Shown piece by piece: positions 1 to 10,390 of a stretch of 64,000 bases of DNA; position 1 is the stretch's first letter; the number at the start of each line of letters is the position of its first letter. The notes below the pieces were generated by a model. The model ran no database searches and was not told the DNA's origin. It was given only the letters and a program-made list of their open reading frames with translations. The DNA is taken from contig NZ_CP024621.1 in NCBI RefSeq assembly GCF_009846525.1, positions 2,170,001-2,234,000 on the forward strand, in the 5' to 3' direction. Source of the stretch: Halomonas meridiana (lineage in GTDB: Bacteria; Pseudomonadota; Gammaproteobacteria; Pseudomonadales; Halomonadaceae). Both the position numbers and the translations under genes were made by a program.

Positions 1-193
1 GAAATCAGCGGTTCGGAAACGTTTTTGCACGTGCGCCATGAACGTTTCCCGCTGGTGCTGCACTTGGCAGGCATTCACGAGTTCCACGTGAACGATGCGA
101 TTAACGTCTATTTCCCGTCGTATCAACTGTACGCCTTCGATAAACAGGGCAGCACCGTGCACATCCCCTCCTCTGCTCAAGGGAGCGTTGCTC

Positions 194-201
<8 letters not shown>
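1..201 (+). CDS. glpS: Glycerol ABC importer ATP-binding subunit GlpS (C-terminal end only)
   Basis: The window opens inside this gene; 66 codons to the TGA at 199-201 are visible. The residues resemble the C-terminal TOBE-like region of sugar/glycerol-type ABC ATPases (for example FPLVLHLAGIHEFHVND followed by an IxVYFP strand). The next ATPase gene starts inside its end (ATG at 194), an 8 bp overlap that suggests translational coupling. The paired ATPases followed by two permeases and a binding protein match the GlpS-GlpT arrangement of the glycerol importer described in Rhizobium. The name comes from context; the nucleotide-binding domain lies outside the window. Confidence 0.7.
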
Positions 202-1286
<1,085 letters not shown>

Positions 1287-1294
<8 letters not shown>

Positions 1295-2174
1295 CAAAGT
1301 ACTCAATAATCGCGCATGGCTGCTGGTACTTCCCATGCTGGTGCTGGTGGCGTTTTCCGCCATCATTCCCTTAATGACCGTGGTCAACTACTCGGTGCAG
1401 GACGTGTTGGGCCCTAACGCCCGCTTCTTCACCGGCACCGAGTGGTTCCACAGCATTCTGAACGACTCTGCGCTGCGCGACGCGTTCGTGCGCCAGATTC
1501 TGTTTTCCCTGACCATTCTCGCCATCCAAGTGCCTTTGGGCATTGGCATTGCGCTGATCATGCCCAAACGCGGTTGGCAGGCGTCCGCCGTGCTGATTCT
1601 GATTACTCTACCGCTTCTGATCCCATGGAACGTGGTGGGCAGTATTTGGCAAATCTTCACCCGTGGCGATATCGGCCTCATGGGCTACGGTCTGCGCGAG
1701 CTAGGGATCAACTACAACATCACCCGTAATGCGGGCGATGCCTGGGCAACGATTATTTTGATGGACGTTTGGCACTGGACACCGCTGGTGGCCATGCTCT
1801 GCTACAGCGGGCTGCGTTCTATCCCCGAGGCTTACTACCAAGCCGCGCGTATCGACCGCGCCTCCAAGTGGGCCATCTTCCGCTACATCCAACTGCCCAA
1901 ACTCACCAACGTACTGGTTATTGCGGTGCTGCTGCGCTTTATGCACTCGTTCATGATTTACGCCGAGCCCTTTGTACTGACCGGCGGCGGCCCGGGTAGC
2001 TCCACGACCTTCCTGAGCCAGTCGCTGGCCACCATGGCCATCGGCCAGCAGGATCTGGGGCCCTCTGCCGCGTTCTCGATCATTTACTTCCTGGTCATTT
2101 TGCTCGTGAGCTGGGTGTTCTACACCACCATCATGCACATGCAAAAAGATAAGAACCCGCACGGGGGAGCATGA
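1287..2174 (+). CDS. glpP: Glycerol ABC importer permease GlpP
   Basis: A 295-residue inner-membrane permease of the MalF/UgpA type, with about six hydrophobic segments starting near residue 9. The cytoplasmic EAA-type loop is EAYYQAARIDRA, around residues 180-190, where it would contact the ATPases. It overlaps the end of glpT by 8 bp and lies one base before glpQ, so all three are very likely co-translated. Assignment as glycerol rather than sugar permease rests on operon context. Length is normal for the family. Confidence 0.87.
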
Positions 2175-2175
2175 T

Positions 2176-3069
2176 ATGTACCGCTTAGATAACGCCCAGC
2201 AGGGCGAGAAATACAACACCATTTTTAGCCGGACAACGCCTGCACAGCGCCGCAAACGTAACGCGCGCAGCCGGTTCCGTTCACGGTTTCTGCTGGGGCT
2301 CTACCTGTTTTTGATGATTCTGCCCATTTATTGGCTGTTCAACATGTCGCTGCAGACTAACAGTGAGATTCTGGGCTCCATGACGCTATGGCCCAAGAAC
2401 CTGACGTTCGATAACTACATCGGCATTTTCACTAATTCCAGCTGGTACATGGGCTATGTGAATTCAATGCTGTATGTGGCGCTCAACATGCTGATCACGA
2501 TTTGCGTGGCGCTGCCTGCTGCCTATGCGTTCAGCCGCTACCGTTTCATTGGCGATAAGCACCTGTTCTTCTGGCTGCTTACCAACTTGATGGCACCGCC
2601 TGCGGTATTTCTGCTGCCCTACTTCCAGCTCTACTACTCGGTAGGTTTGTTCGATACCCATATCGCCGTGGCCCTGGCCCACTGTCTGTTCAATATTCCG
2701 CTGGCGATCTGGATTCTCGAAGGTTTCATGAGCAGCGTGCCCAAAGAGATCGATGAGACGGCGTATATCGACGGCTACAGCTTTCCGCGCTTCTTTATCA
2801 AGATTTTCATTCCTATGATCCGCTCCGGTATCGGCGTCACGCTGTTCTTCCTGTTCATGTTCTCGTGGGTAGAGCTGCTGCTGGCACGTACCCTGACGGC
2901 CACCGACGCTCAACCGATCGGCATGATCATGACCCGCACCTCCACTGCCTCGGGCATCGACTGGGGAACGCTGGCGGCCGCCGGTGTGCTGACCATCGTC
3001 CCAGGCATCCTGGTGGTGTACTTCGTTCGTAATCATATCGCCAAGGGCTTTGCCCTGGGCCGCACCTGA
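2176..3069 (+). CDS. glpQ: Glycerol ABC importer permease GlpQ
   Basis: A 297-residue second permease of the MalG/UgpE type. A polar, Arg-rich N-terminal stretch of ~37 residues precedes the first membrane segment (LLGLYLFLMILPIYW). The EAA-type loop reads EIDETAYIDGYS. The start lies one base after the glpP stop, behind a GGGGGAG-like site inside the end of glpP. It should form the heterodimeric channel with GlpP. The symbol is that of the rhizobial transporter, not the unrelated enteric glycerophosphodiesterase glpQ. Confidence 0.87.
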   Translation: MYRLDNAQQGEKYNTIFSRTTPAQRRKRNARSRFRSRFLLGLYLFLMILPIYWLFNMSLQTNSEILGSMTLWPKNLTFDNYIGIFTNSSWYMGYVNSMLYVALNMLITICVALPAAYAFSRYRFIGDKHLFFWLLTNLMAPPAVFLLPYFQLYYSVGLFDTHIAVALAHCLFNIPLAIWILEGFMSSVPKEIDETAYIDGYSFPRFFIKIFIPMIRSGIGVTLFFLFMFSWVELLLARTLTATDAQPIGMIMTRTSTASGIDWGTLAAAGVLTIVPGILVVYFVRNHIAKGFALGRT

Positions 3070-3080
3070 GGAGCAGCGCC

Positions 3081-3353
3081 ATGACGTGGATGGTATGGAC
3101 GACGCCGACTGCCATTTTCTTTTCATCCATTGCAGCGATGCTAGCAGGGATGACGCTGTGGGAGATCTTATCCCCCACCATCGAACGCAAGGGGTTTCTA
3201 CCCATTAGCACCACCCGCGGCGACCGGCTGTTCATCGGCTTACTCTCCGCTGCGTTTATTCACCTGGGGGTGATTGGCTTCACTACGCTATCCATCTGGA
3301 TAGCACTGGCACTATCAGCGGTATGGCTGCTGGTGTTGATGCGCTGGGGCTAG
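3081..3353 (+). CDS. glpU: Small membrane protein of the glycerol importer operon (DUF2160, GlpU-like)
   Basis: A 90-residue protein with hydrophobic segments at about residues 5-25, 48-66 and 70-87. It matches the pattern of DUF2160 proteins (an ATMLxGMTLWE-like stretch and a TRGDRLFI loop). It lies 11 bp after glpQ behind a GAGGAG site. A small membrane protein sits at this position, between the permeases and the binding protein, in glycerol ABC operons and is called GlpU there. Its role in transport is unknown; an accessory or assembly subunit is a guess. Confidence 0.75.
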   Translation: MTWMVWTTPTAIFFSSIAAMLAGMTLWEILSPTIERKGFLPISTTRGDRLFIGLLSAAFIHLGVIGFTTLSIWIALALSAVWLLVLMRWG

Positions 3354-3435
3354 GCCAACGGCACGCTCAGCGGATGTACGGCGGTATCAAGGACGCTCAC
3401 GTTATCAAGGAAGAGCACAACAAAACGAGGTCAAC

Positions 3436-5175
3436 ATGCGTAATAACAAGTTCAAACTCACTACCCTCGCCGCTAGCCTAATGCTCGCCTCGGGGAGCCT
3501 AATGGCAGACGACCACGACGCACGGGCAATTGCAGAGCGTTTGGTGGACGAGCATTTCCAGGACTCGACGCTCAGCCGTGAAGAGCAGATCGAAGAGCTA
3601 CTGTGGTTCGCCAAGGCTGCCGAACCCTTCCGCGGTATGGATATACAGACCGTGGCCGAGGGCCTGACCACGCACGTGTACGAAAGCGAAGTGCTCGCGC
3701 CCGCGTTTAGCGAGCTGACCGGCATCAACCTGACTCATAACATCATTGGCGAAGGTGACGTGGTCGACACCATGCAGAACCAGATGCAGTCGGGCAACAG
3801 CATCTACGACGGTTTTGTAAACGACACCGACTCCATCGGCACCCATATTCGCTACGGCACTACCATCAACCTCAGCCAAGCGATGGAAAACGAGTGGGCG
3901 GACTACACCCTGCCCACGCTGGATCTGGACGACTTCATCGGCCTGCAGTATGGCACCGGCCCGGATGGCAGCCTTTACCAGCTACCCACCCAGCAATTCG
4001 CCAACCTCTACTGGTTCCGTTATGACTGGTTCCAGCGTGAAGACCTGCAAGCCCAGTTCCGTGACATCTACGGCTACGACCTAGGCGTGCCCACCAACTG
4101 GACTGCCTATGAAGATATCGCTGAGTTCTTTACCGAGCATGTCGGTGAAATCGACGGTACCAAGGTATACGGGCACATGGACTATGGCCGTCGCGACCCG
4201 TCGCTGGGCTGGCGCTTCCATGACTCCTGGCTCTCCATGGCAGGTATGGGCAGCCCCGGCGTACCGTCCGGTAACCCGGTGGATGACTGGGGTATTCGTG
4301 TCAACGAAGAGAGCCAGCCGGTCGGCGCAAGCGTAAGTCGCGGGGGCGCCACCAACTCCCCCGCCTCGGTGTTTGCGATGCAGAAAGCCGTGGATTGGCT
4401 GCGTGACTTCGCGCCGCCCGAAGCTCAAGGTATGACCTTTGGTGAAGCTGGCCCCGTGCCCGCCCAGGGCCATATCGCTCAGCAAATCTTCTGGTATACC
4501 GCCTTTACCGCCGACATGACCGATCCATCTGTTGCCGTGACCGACGATGAAGGCAATCCGCTGTGGCGCATGGCGCCTTCTCCCACCGGCCCCTACTGGG
4601 AAGAAGGCATGAAAGTGGGTTATCAGGACGTAGGTGCCTGGACCTTCTTCGACTCTACGCCTGAAGACCGCCGCACCGCTGCCTGGCTGTTTGCCCAGTT
4701 CACCGTGGCGAAAACCACCTCGCTGGAAAAACTGATGGCTGGCCTAACGCCGATTCGTGAGTCTGACATCTTCTCTGAGCAGATGACCGAAATGGCACCC
4801 AAACTGGGCGGTTTGGTGGAGTTCTATCGCAGTCCGAACGAATCCAACTGGACCCCCACCGGTACCAACGTACCGGACTACCCGCGCATGGCACCGCTGT
4901 GGTGGCAGAACCTGGCACCGGTCATGAGTGGCGAAGTCACCCCGCAAGAAGGTCTGGATAAGCTGGCGGCCGATATGGACAGCACCATGAACCGCCTCGC
5001 ACGCGCCAACGTCTTCGACAGCTACGCCCCGGTGCTGAACGAAGAGCGTGACCCGCAGTACTGGCTTGACCAGGAAGGCGCACCCAAGCCGAAGCTGGAG
5101 AACGAAATGCCGCAAGGCACGACCGTTCCTTACGATGAAATGATGGAAGCATGGATGGCGGCCGGTACCCGCTAA
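3436..5175 (+). CDS. glpV: Glycerol ABC importer periplasmic substrate-binding protein GlpV
   Basis: A 579-residue extracytoplasmic solute-binding protein with an N-terminal signal peptide (charged start, LAASLMLASGS core, cleavage probably after SLMA near residue 24). The mature part has the two-lobe family-1 binding protein look and is long for the class, as in GlpV. A GAGG site precedes the ATG. The 82 bp before it and the GC-rich hairpin after it suggest that mRNA level is set separately for this gene, as is common for binding proteins. It would capture glycerol for GlpPQ-ST. Confidence 0.87.
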   Translation: MRNNKFKLTTLAASLMLASGSLMADDHDARAIAERLVDEHFQDSTLSREEQIEELLWFAKAAEPFRGMDIQTVAEGLTTHVYESEVLAPAFSELTGINLTHNIIGEGDVVDTMQNQMQSGNSIYDGFVNDTDSIGTHIRYGTTINLSQAMENEWADYTLPTLDLDDFIGLQYGTGPDGSLYQLPTQQFANLYWFRYDWFQREDLQAQFRDIYGYDLGVPTNWTAYEDIAEFFTEHVGEIDGTKVYGHMDYGRRDPSLGWRFHDSWLSMAGMGSPGVPSGNPVDDWGIRVNEESQPVGASVSRGGATNSPASVFAMQKAVDWLRDFAPPEAQGMTFGEAGPVPAQGHIAQQIFWYTAFTADMTDPSVAVTDDEGNPLWRMAPSPTGPYWEEGMKVGYQDVGAWTFFDSTPEDRRTAAWLFAQFTVAKTTSLEKLMAGLTPIRESDIFSEQMTEMAPKLGGLVEFYRSPNESNWTPTGTNVPDYPRMAPLWWQNLAPVMSGEVTPQEGLDKLAADMDSTMNRLARANVFDSYAPVLNEERDPQYWLDQEGAPKPKLENEMPQGTTVPYDEMMEAWMAAGTR

Positions 5176-5183
5176 GACCTGCT

Positions 5184-5203
5184 GGGCGGGCGCAAGCCCG
5201 CCC
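5184..5203 (+). terminator. GC-rich hairpin after glpV (attenuator or mRNA 3' stabiliser)
   Basis: A perfect 8 bp inverted repeat, GGGCGGGC and GCCCGCCC around a GCAA tetraloop, starts 9 bp after the glpV stop. There is no T-run after it, so a full intrinsic terminator is unlikely. Partial termination or protection of the abundant glpV message, with lower read-through into glpD, fits better. Confidence 0.55.
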
Positions 5204-5299
5204 ACTCACCGTGGTGTCATCAGCGGAGGCAGCCATGCCCTCTCCACTGGTCGAGACCGCCACCAACACGGGGCTTTTTCTTAATTAATTGGAACCGCT

Positions 5300-6949
5300 A
5301 TGAAACTGCGTAACCGTAATGTCGAGAAATTGCACACTGATGACTTTGACGCACTGATTATCGGTGGCGGCATCAATGGTGCAGCAACCGCCGCCGCCCT
5401 GGCGGGCAAAGGTGCCAAAGTGGCCCTGATCGACCGTGGCGACTTTGCTGGCAGTACCAGCATGCACTCCTCGAACCTGGTTTGGGGCGGCATCAAATAT
5501 ATGGAAAGCAAAGACTTTGCGTTGGTACGTAAGCTCTGCAAAAGCCGCAACCATTTAATCAAAAGCTACCCGTCTACCGTTCAAGAAATTCGTTTCCTTA
5601 CCACGATTACCAAAGGTTTCCGCCACTCTCCGCGCTATTTGTGGGCGGGCACCTGGCTTTATTGGCTGATGGGCAACGGCTTCACCAAGTTACCGCGCTT
5701 GCTCTCGCCCAAAAAGATCAAGCAAGAAGAGCCTATTATCGATATCGACGGCGCCGTTGGCGGGTTCGAGTACTCGGATGCTTACCTGCACGATAACGAT
5801 GCCCGTTTCGTATTTAACTTCGTGCGCCATGCCCTCAACTACGGTGCCGTGGCGGCCAACTACGTCGAATCGTTGGGGGCCGAACGCGAAGGCGATACCT
5901 GGGTGACCAAAGCCCGCAACGTGATGGATGGCAGTACGTTCACTATTCGCTCCAAAGTATTGATCAATGCAGCTGGCCCCTGGGTCGATCAGCACAATGC
6001 GCTCACCGGGCAAAAAACCACCCACCAGCATCTTTACTCCAAAGGTATACACCTGATCGTGCCGCAGTTAACCGACACCAAGCGGGTGCTGGCATTTTTT
6101 GCGGATGATGGGCGGCTATTTTTTGTGATTCCAATGGGAAACCGCACCTGCATCGGCACCACCGACACCCATATGGAGCATCCTGAGGTGGATGTCACCG
6201 CCGACGACATCGCGTTCGTTTTGGAGAACATCAACAAGCGTCTGACGCTCGACAAACCCCTCACCCAGGAGGACATCATTTCGACACGCTGCGGCGTGCG
6301 TCCTCTGGCAATCAAAGCCGACCAGGGCAGCGACCGAGACTTCCTTCAACTATCCCGTAAACACGTCATCGATACCAACGCCGAGAGTGCCCACATCAGT
6401 ATTTTCGGCGGCAAGCTCACCGACTGTTTGAACGTCGGCGACGAAATCGCCGACGAGGTGAAGCAGCTTGGCGTGTCGCTCAGCGATCCTAACTTTCACT
6501 GGTACGGCGAGCCGCCCGAAGCGGTGAAGCAGCAGTTCATGGATCAAGCCAAGCGCATGAACCTGGATGCGATGACGGCGTCAACCTCCTCGGAGCCCCT
6601 CTCCTCACGTCTGTGGCGGCGCTACGCTGAACAGGCCATCCCCATGCTGGAGAAGATCCGCCAGGACCCATCGGAAGCCGACATTTTGATCGAAGGCACC
6701 GAGTACATTCGCTGCGAGCTGGAGCATGCGCGGGATCATGAGATGATCACACAGCTGGAAGACTTCTTGCGTCGGCGGGCAAAAGTGTCGCTGGTGGTTC
6801 ACCACGAGCAGTTACGCCACTCTCCAGGGCTGAAAGAGGCATGTCGTGTGCTTTTTGGCGATGAGGCAGAGGCACGGTTCACCACCTACTTCGAAGAGAA
6901 CCGTGACACCTCGCGGCCGCCGGAAGAGGCGTTAGGCACCCTTTCCTGA
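5300..6949 (+). CDS. glpD: Aerobic glycerol-3-phosphate dehydrogenase
   Basis: FAD-dependent, membrane-associated enzyme (549 residues) oxidising sn-glycerol-3-phosphate to dihydroxyacetone phosphate and passing electrons to quinone. The FAD-binding GGGINGA motif lies near residue 22, followed by LIDRGDFAGSTS and SSNLVWGGIKY, all typical of GlpD. The C-terminal GlpD domain with HARDHEM-like and RRRAKVSL stretches is complete. It follows the importer genes and so joins uptake to catabolism. The ribosome site is weak (GGAACC). The hairpin after glpV suggests lower expression than glpV. Confidence 0.95.
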   Translation: MKLRNRNVEKLHTDDFDALIIGGGINGAATAAALAGKGAKVALIDRGDFAGSTSMHSSNLVWGGIKYMESKDFALVRKLCKSRNHLIKSYPSTVQEIRFLTTITKGFRHSPRYLWAGTWLYWLMGNGFTKLPRLLSPKKIKQEEPIIDIDGAVGGFEYSDAYLHDNDARFVFNFVRHALNYGAVAANYVESLGAEREGDTWVTKARNVMDGSTFTIRSKVLINAAGPWVDQHNALTGQKTTHQHLYSKGIHLIVPQLTDTKRVLAFFADDGRLFFVIPMGNRTCIGTTDTHMEHPEVDVTADDIAFVLENINKRLTLDKPLTQEDIISTRCGVRPLAIKADQGSDRDFLQLSRKHVIDTNAESAHISIFGGKLTDCLNVGDEIADEVKQLGVSLSDPNFHWYGEPPEAVKQQFMDQAKRMNLDAMTASTSSEPLSSRLWRRYAEQAIPMLEKIRQDPSEADILIEGTEYIRCELEHARDHEMITQLEDFLRRRAKVSLVVHHEQLRHSPGLKEACRVLFGDEAEARFTTYFEENRDTSRPPEEALGTLS

Positions 6950-6997
6950 TCGTTGACGCCGTTGCCCTACACGTCACCTGCCACCACGCAGCAAACA

Positions 6998-7029
6998 AAT
7001 ACCCCGGCGAGATATTACGCCGGGGTATT
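6998..7029 (+). terminator. Hairpin terminator at the end of the glp operon
   Basis: A perfect 12 bp stem (AATACCCCGGCG with CGCCGGGGTATT) around an 8-base loop, followed by CGTATTCTT. It lies between convergent genes (glpD plus, a small minus-strand gene) and could act in both directions. Confidence 0.8.
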
Positions 7030-7051
7030 CGTATTCTTGGGAACGAACGGG

Positions 7052-7276
7052 TTACTCTTCGTGTTCTACGAGTAGTTGTGAATCGCCTGCCAGCACTTCA
7101 TCCCAGGCCTCTTCCAGAGTGTAACCCAGTCGACTATCGATGGTATCGATGACTTCAACGGCATGCTGTAGCGACTCACGGTTACTCTTCAGCGCCAACA
7201 CCAGCTTGGCTAAATCTTGCTTGCTGAAAGAGCTAGCGATACGGTCGGCTTGTTGGCTCAATTCGATGCAGTTCAT
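7052..7276 (-). CDS. Small hypothetical protein (74 aa)
   Basis: I do not recognise a family. The product is acidic, has no signal peptide or membrane segment, and is predicted mostly helical (LVLALKSNRESLQHAVEVID). A strong GAGGGA ribosome site lies 6 bases before the ATG, and the gene ends just past the glp terminator, which supports it as real. It stands alone and converges on glpD. No function can be inferred. Confidence 0.6.
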   Translation of the reverse strand: MNCIELSQQADRIASSFSKQDLAKLVLALKSNRESLQHAVEVIDTIDSRLGYTLEEAWDEVLAGDSQLLVEHEE

Positions 7277-7823
7277 GGTTAGTCCCTCATGGTATGGTCA
7301 GCCGCTGCTCGTTATTGTTAGATATTTCATTAGTGAATAAACAAGCAGCCATCTTAATTAACGACGAATGGTGACGTTGCTACTCATGCTGGGCCGGGTA
7401 AGTGCCCAGTTCGGTAACTGCGAAACGGTCACAAGCGTTACAAGACCTTCGCCTTAAGCGCCCTGGTAATGCGGCAGCGCCTCGGTGTGTAGCAAGGATG
7501 AGAGCGACGTATCGGGATAACAAAACACCGCCCTGATCCATGACTTCACTATGGTTCACGGCTGTCATGCCCACAATGCATCATTGGCAGCAGGTCGGGT
7601 TGTAGCTTGACTACATAACGGCCACAAAAGCGTTATCGCTGACGCAGACTTTCAAGAAGGGAGTTAAACGACTGTTTTAACAAGGCCGGAAAAAAACGAC
7701 CGTAGGAACTAACGAACTTGCCAACGATAAAAAACACCCGTTAATTAAAAACGAATGCAGTTTACTCTTAAATATCGATTCCTCTATACGACCAAGGGCG
7801 ATAGCTTCGTTATAAAACCGCCA
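7277..7823. other. Long intergenic stretch without a convincing gene
   Basis: About 550 bp between the start of the 74-residue gene and the glpK terminator. It is more AT-rich at its right end (TTAATTAAA near 7740). Only a 64-codon minus-strand frame with no ribosome site and unprotein-like composition is found. It must hold the promoter of the 74-residue gene near 7290-7340. I see nothing else that I can name. Confidence 0.4.
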
Positions 7824-7854
7824 TAAAAAAACGCCGCTGTGTGTCAACGGCGTT
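7824..7854 (-). terminator. Rho-independent terminator of glpK
   Basis: Read on the minus strand, AACGCCG and CGGCGTT form a 7 bp stem with an 11-base loop, followed directly by a run of T (plus-strand A-run 7825-7831). It lies 27 bp after the glpK stop. Confidence 0.85.
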
Positions 7855-7880
7855 CATATTTGCGCTTTACGGTGGCCCTG

Positions 7881-9365
7881 TTAAGTAGAGCGCACCCGGG
7901 ATACTGCATCCAACCAGCCCTGGTAGAGCTTTTCACGCGTTGCCTCTTCCATGGAGGGCGTAAAACTGCGCTCGCAGCGCCAGAGTTGCTCGATCTCCTC
8001 CAGCGTGTCGTACCAACCGAGCCGCAACCCGGCCAAATAGGCAGCCCCTAGCGCGGTGGTCTCCAGAATCGTCGGCCGATCCACCTGAACATTGAGCATA
8101 TCGGCCAAGAATTGCATGACCCAGCTGTTTTTCACCATACCGCCATCGACACGCAGGTTGCCCGGTGCGGCTTCCATGTCATCGTTCATGCAGTGCTGCA
8201 GGTCGCGAGTTTGGTAACACACCGCCTGAAGCCCCGCCGCGACAATTTCGGCAATACCTGTATCGCGGGTTAAGCCAAAAATCGCGCCACGGGCCTTAGG
8301 GTCCCAGTGGGGCGCACCTAGCCCGGTAAAGGCTGGCACTAGATAAACGCTGTGGCCGCTGCGAGTTTTCTGGGCCAGCGCTTCGGTTTCCGAGGCATCG
8401 GCAAACAGGTTCAACCCATCCCGGAGCCATTGCACTGTTGCCCCTGCGACAAAGATGCTGCCCTCCATGGCATAGGTGGGCTTGCCGTTAATGCGGTAGC
8501 CAATGGTCGTCAGCAGGCGGTTACGCGATACCGAGGCCGTTTCCCCAGTGTTCACGATCATGAAGCAGCCGGTACCGTAAGTGCTTTTACCCATGCCGGG
8601 TTTGAAGCACGCCTGCCCAACAAGCGCTGCCTGCTGGTCGCCTGCAACACCTGCAATCGGCAGTGGCGCGCCCAGCCAGTGGGCTTCTACGGTGCCAAAA
8701 TCGTCGCTTGAATCTTTCACCTCGGGGAGCATATTGGCGGGCACGTTAAACAGTGCCAGCAGCTCGTCATCCCAAGTTTGGTGATGAATATTAAACAACG
8801 CCGTGCGCGAAGCGTTGGTGGCATCGGTCACGTGTCTTTTACCGTCGGTTAAACGCCACATCAGAAAGCTATCGATGGTACCAAAAGCCAGTTCACCGCG
8901 GGCAGCGCGCTCGCGGGCACCCTCGACATTATCGAGAATCCAGGCGAGTTTGGTGGCGGAAAAATAAGGGTCGATCAACAGGCCGGTTTTTGCCTGCACG
9001 GCCTCGGTGTGCCCCTCGTCACGTAGCGCCTGACAGCGCTCGGAGGTGCGCCGGTCTTGCCACACAATGGCGTTGTAAAGCGGCTTACCGGTGGCGCGGT
9101 CCCACACCACGGTAGTTTCACGTTGGTTGGTAATGCCTACGCCATCCACTTGTTCTGGCGTTATCTTGGCTTTGCTTAACACCTCGCGACAGGTGGCAAT
9201 CACCGAATCCCAAATGTCTTCAGGATCGTGTTCGATCCACCCATCTTGCGGAAAGTGTTGAGGAAACTCTTGCTGGGCAACTGCCGCTATTTGGCCTTGG
9301 CGATCAAACAAAATCGCGCGGGAGCTGGTCGTGCCTTGATCGATGGCGAGAATAAAGGAGGACAT
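7881..9365 (-). CDS. glpK: Glycerol kinase
   Basis: ATP-dependent phosphorylation of glycerol to glycerol-3-phosphate, the substrate of GlpD (494 residues). FGGY-kinase motifs are clear: N-terminal [15 protein letters not shown], WxDRRT, and C-terminal [15 protein letters not shown]. The ATG at 9365 is chosen because it puts [14 protein letters not shown] at the start as in other glycerol kinases. An in-frame ATG at 9431 would add 22 polar residues (many Asn, Lys, Gln) and has a distant GGAG, so it is less likely. The gene is separate from the importer operon and follows glpR on the same strand. Confidence 0.95.
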   Translation of the reverse strand: MSSFILAIDQGTTSSRAILFDRQGQIAAVAQQEFPQHFPQDGWIEHDPEDIWDSVIATCREVLSKAKITPEQVDGVGITNQRETTVVWDRATGKPLYNAIVWQDRRTSERCQALRDEGHTEAVQAKTGLLIDPYFSATKLAWILDNVEGARERAARGELAFGTIDSFLMWRLTDGKRHVTDATNASRTALFNIHHQTWDDELLALFNVPANMLPEVKDSSDDFGTVEAHWLGAPLPIAGVAGDQQAALVGQACFKPGMGKSTYGTGCFMIVNTGETASVSRNRLLTTIGYRINGKPTYAMEGSIFVAGATVQWLRDGLNLFADASETEALAQKTRSGHSVYLVPAFTGLGAPHWDPKARGAIFGLTRDTGIAEIVAAGLQAVCYQTRDLQHCMNDDMEAAPGNLRVDGGMVKNSWVMQFLADMLNVQVDRPTILETTALGAAYLAGLRLGWYDTLEEIEQLWRCERSFTPSMEEATREKLYQGWLDAVSRVRST

Positions 9366-9390
9366 ATCGCGTTCACTTTGTTGTAGGATC

Positions 9391-9420
9391 TTTCGATTTT
9401 GTCTGTTTTGTTTCGTTTTA
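9391..9420 (+). promoter_or_regulatory. Candidate GlpR (DeoR-type) operator upstream of glpK
   Basis: Two direct copies of TTTCGwTTTw (9391-9400 and 9411-9420) are exactly 20 bp apart, about two helix turns, in the glpR-glpK gap. TTTCG-type direct repeats are a usual target of DeoR-family repressors. Binding by the adjacent GlpR is inference. Confidence 0.45.
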
Positions 9421-9514
9421 TTATCATTCAAGGCTACTCCAGGCGTCTGGAATGCTCAAGTATGAAACTCTCCCACCTTAGCCATAGCGCTCCTGAGCGG
9501 TGTTGTAGCAGGCG

Positions 9515-10273
9515 CTAAGCAATGTGCAGTGCGACATCGTGTTGGGTGAGCAGTCGTTGAATCGCCTCGGGGGGCTTACGGTCGGTAAACAGCGCATCCA
9601 ACTGTGAGATATTGCCCTGACGCACCACCGGATTACGGTGGAATTTCGAGTAGTCGGCGGCTAGATACACCCGCCGGGAGTTAGCAATGATCGCCTGGGC
9701 AACGCGCACCTCTTGATAATCGAACTCCAGCAGCGAGCCATCCTCGTCGATGCCGCTGATCCCGATGATGCCGTAATCCACTTTGAACTGATTGATGAAG
9801 TCGATGGTGGCCTCACCAATGATTCCTCCATCTCGAGAGCGTACCTGCCCCCCCGCGATGATCACGGTGAAGTCCTCTTTATGCTGCAGAATCGCCGCCA
9901 CGTTCAAGTTATTGGTAATGATCTCCAGCCCTTGATGCTCTAAAAGCGCCTGGGCGATCATCTCGTTACTGGTACCGATATTAATGAACAGCGATGCGTG
10001 GTGAGGAATGTGTTGCGCTAAGCACCGGGCAATGCGCTCTTTCTCTTCGAGATGCAGGGTTTTACGGGTGCTATAAGCAGTATTCACCGTGCTGGACTCT
10101 ACCCCAACGCCGCCGTGAACCCGACGCACGCGGCCGTCGTTGGCCAACGTGTTCAAGTCCCGACGAATGGTCTGCGGCGTCACCGCGAAGTGTTCGGTGA
10201 GCTGTTCGATGCTCATATAGCCGTGCTGGCGAACCAGTTCGACGATGGCATCCTGGCGGTACTGTTGGTTCAT
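9515..10273 (-). CDS. glpR: DeoR-family glycerol regulon repressor GlpR
   Basis: A 252-residue regulator, the usual length for GlpR. The N-terminal DeoR helix-turn-helix covers about residues 1-57 ([20 protein letters not shown]), and the effector domain follows with VHGG and [13 protein letters not shown] phosphosugar-binding-like loops. The ATG at 10273 gives the conserved [14 protein letters not shown] start; the frame runs 17 codons further upstream without a better signal. It should repress glp genes and be relieved by glycerol-3-phosphate. It lies upstream of glpK on the same strand, 150 bp away. Confidence 0.93.
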   Translation of the reverse strand: MNQQYRQDAIVELVRQHGYMSIEQLTEHFAVTPQTIRRDLNTLANDGRVRRVHGGVGVESSTVNTAYSTRKTLHLEEKERIARCLAQHIPHHASLFINIGTSNEMIAQALLEHQGLEIITNNLNVAAILQHKEDFTVIIAGGQVRSRDGGIIGEATIDFINQFKVDYGIIGISGIDEDGSLLEFDYQEVRVAQAIIANSRRVYLAADYSKFHRNPVVRQGNISQLDALFTDRKPPEAIQRLLTQHDVALHIA

Positions 10274-10390
10274 AAGCCCGGCCTGTTCGATATTTGTTGG
10301 TCTATGTGCGTTATAGATTAGCAAAATTTTCGGAATCTAATAGCGCGAACATTCGAACAGGCCGATGTTTGGCGTGGCCTAACAGCTAGG

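Noticed and set aside
7380-7574. 64-codon minus-strand frame in the gap between the 74-residue gene and glpK
   Set aside because: No ribosome site, composition unlike a protein, no recognisable pattern; probably a chance frame.
9366-9431. N-terminal extension of glycerol kinase from an upstream ATG at 9431
   Set aside because: The added 22 residues are low-complexity and would put coding sequence over the candidate GlpR operator; the conserved start is at 9365.
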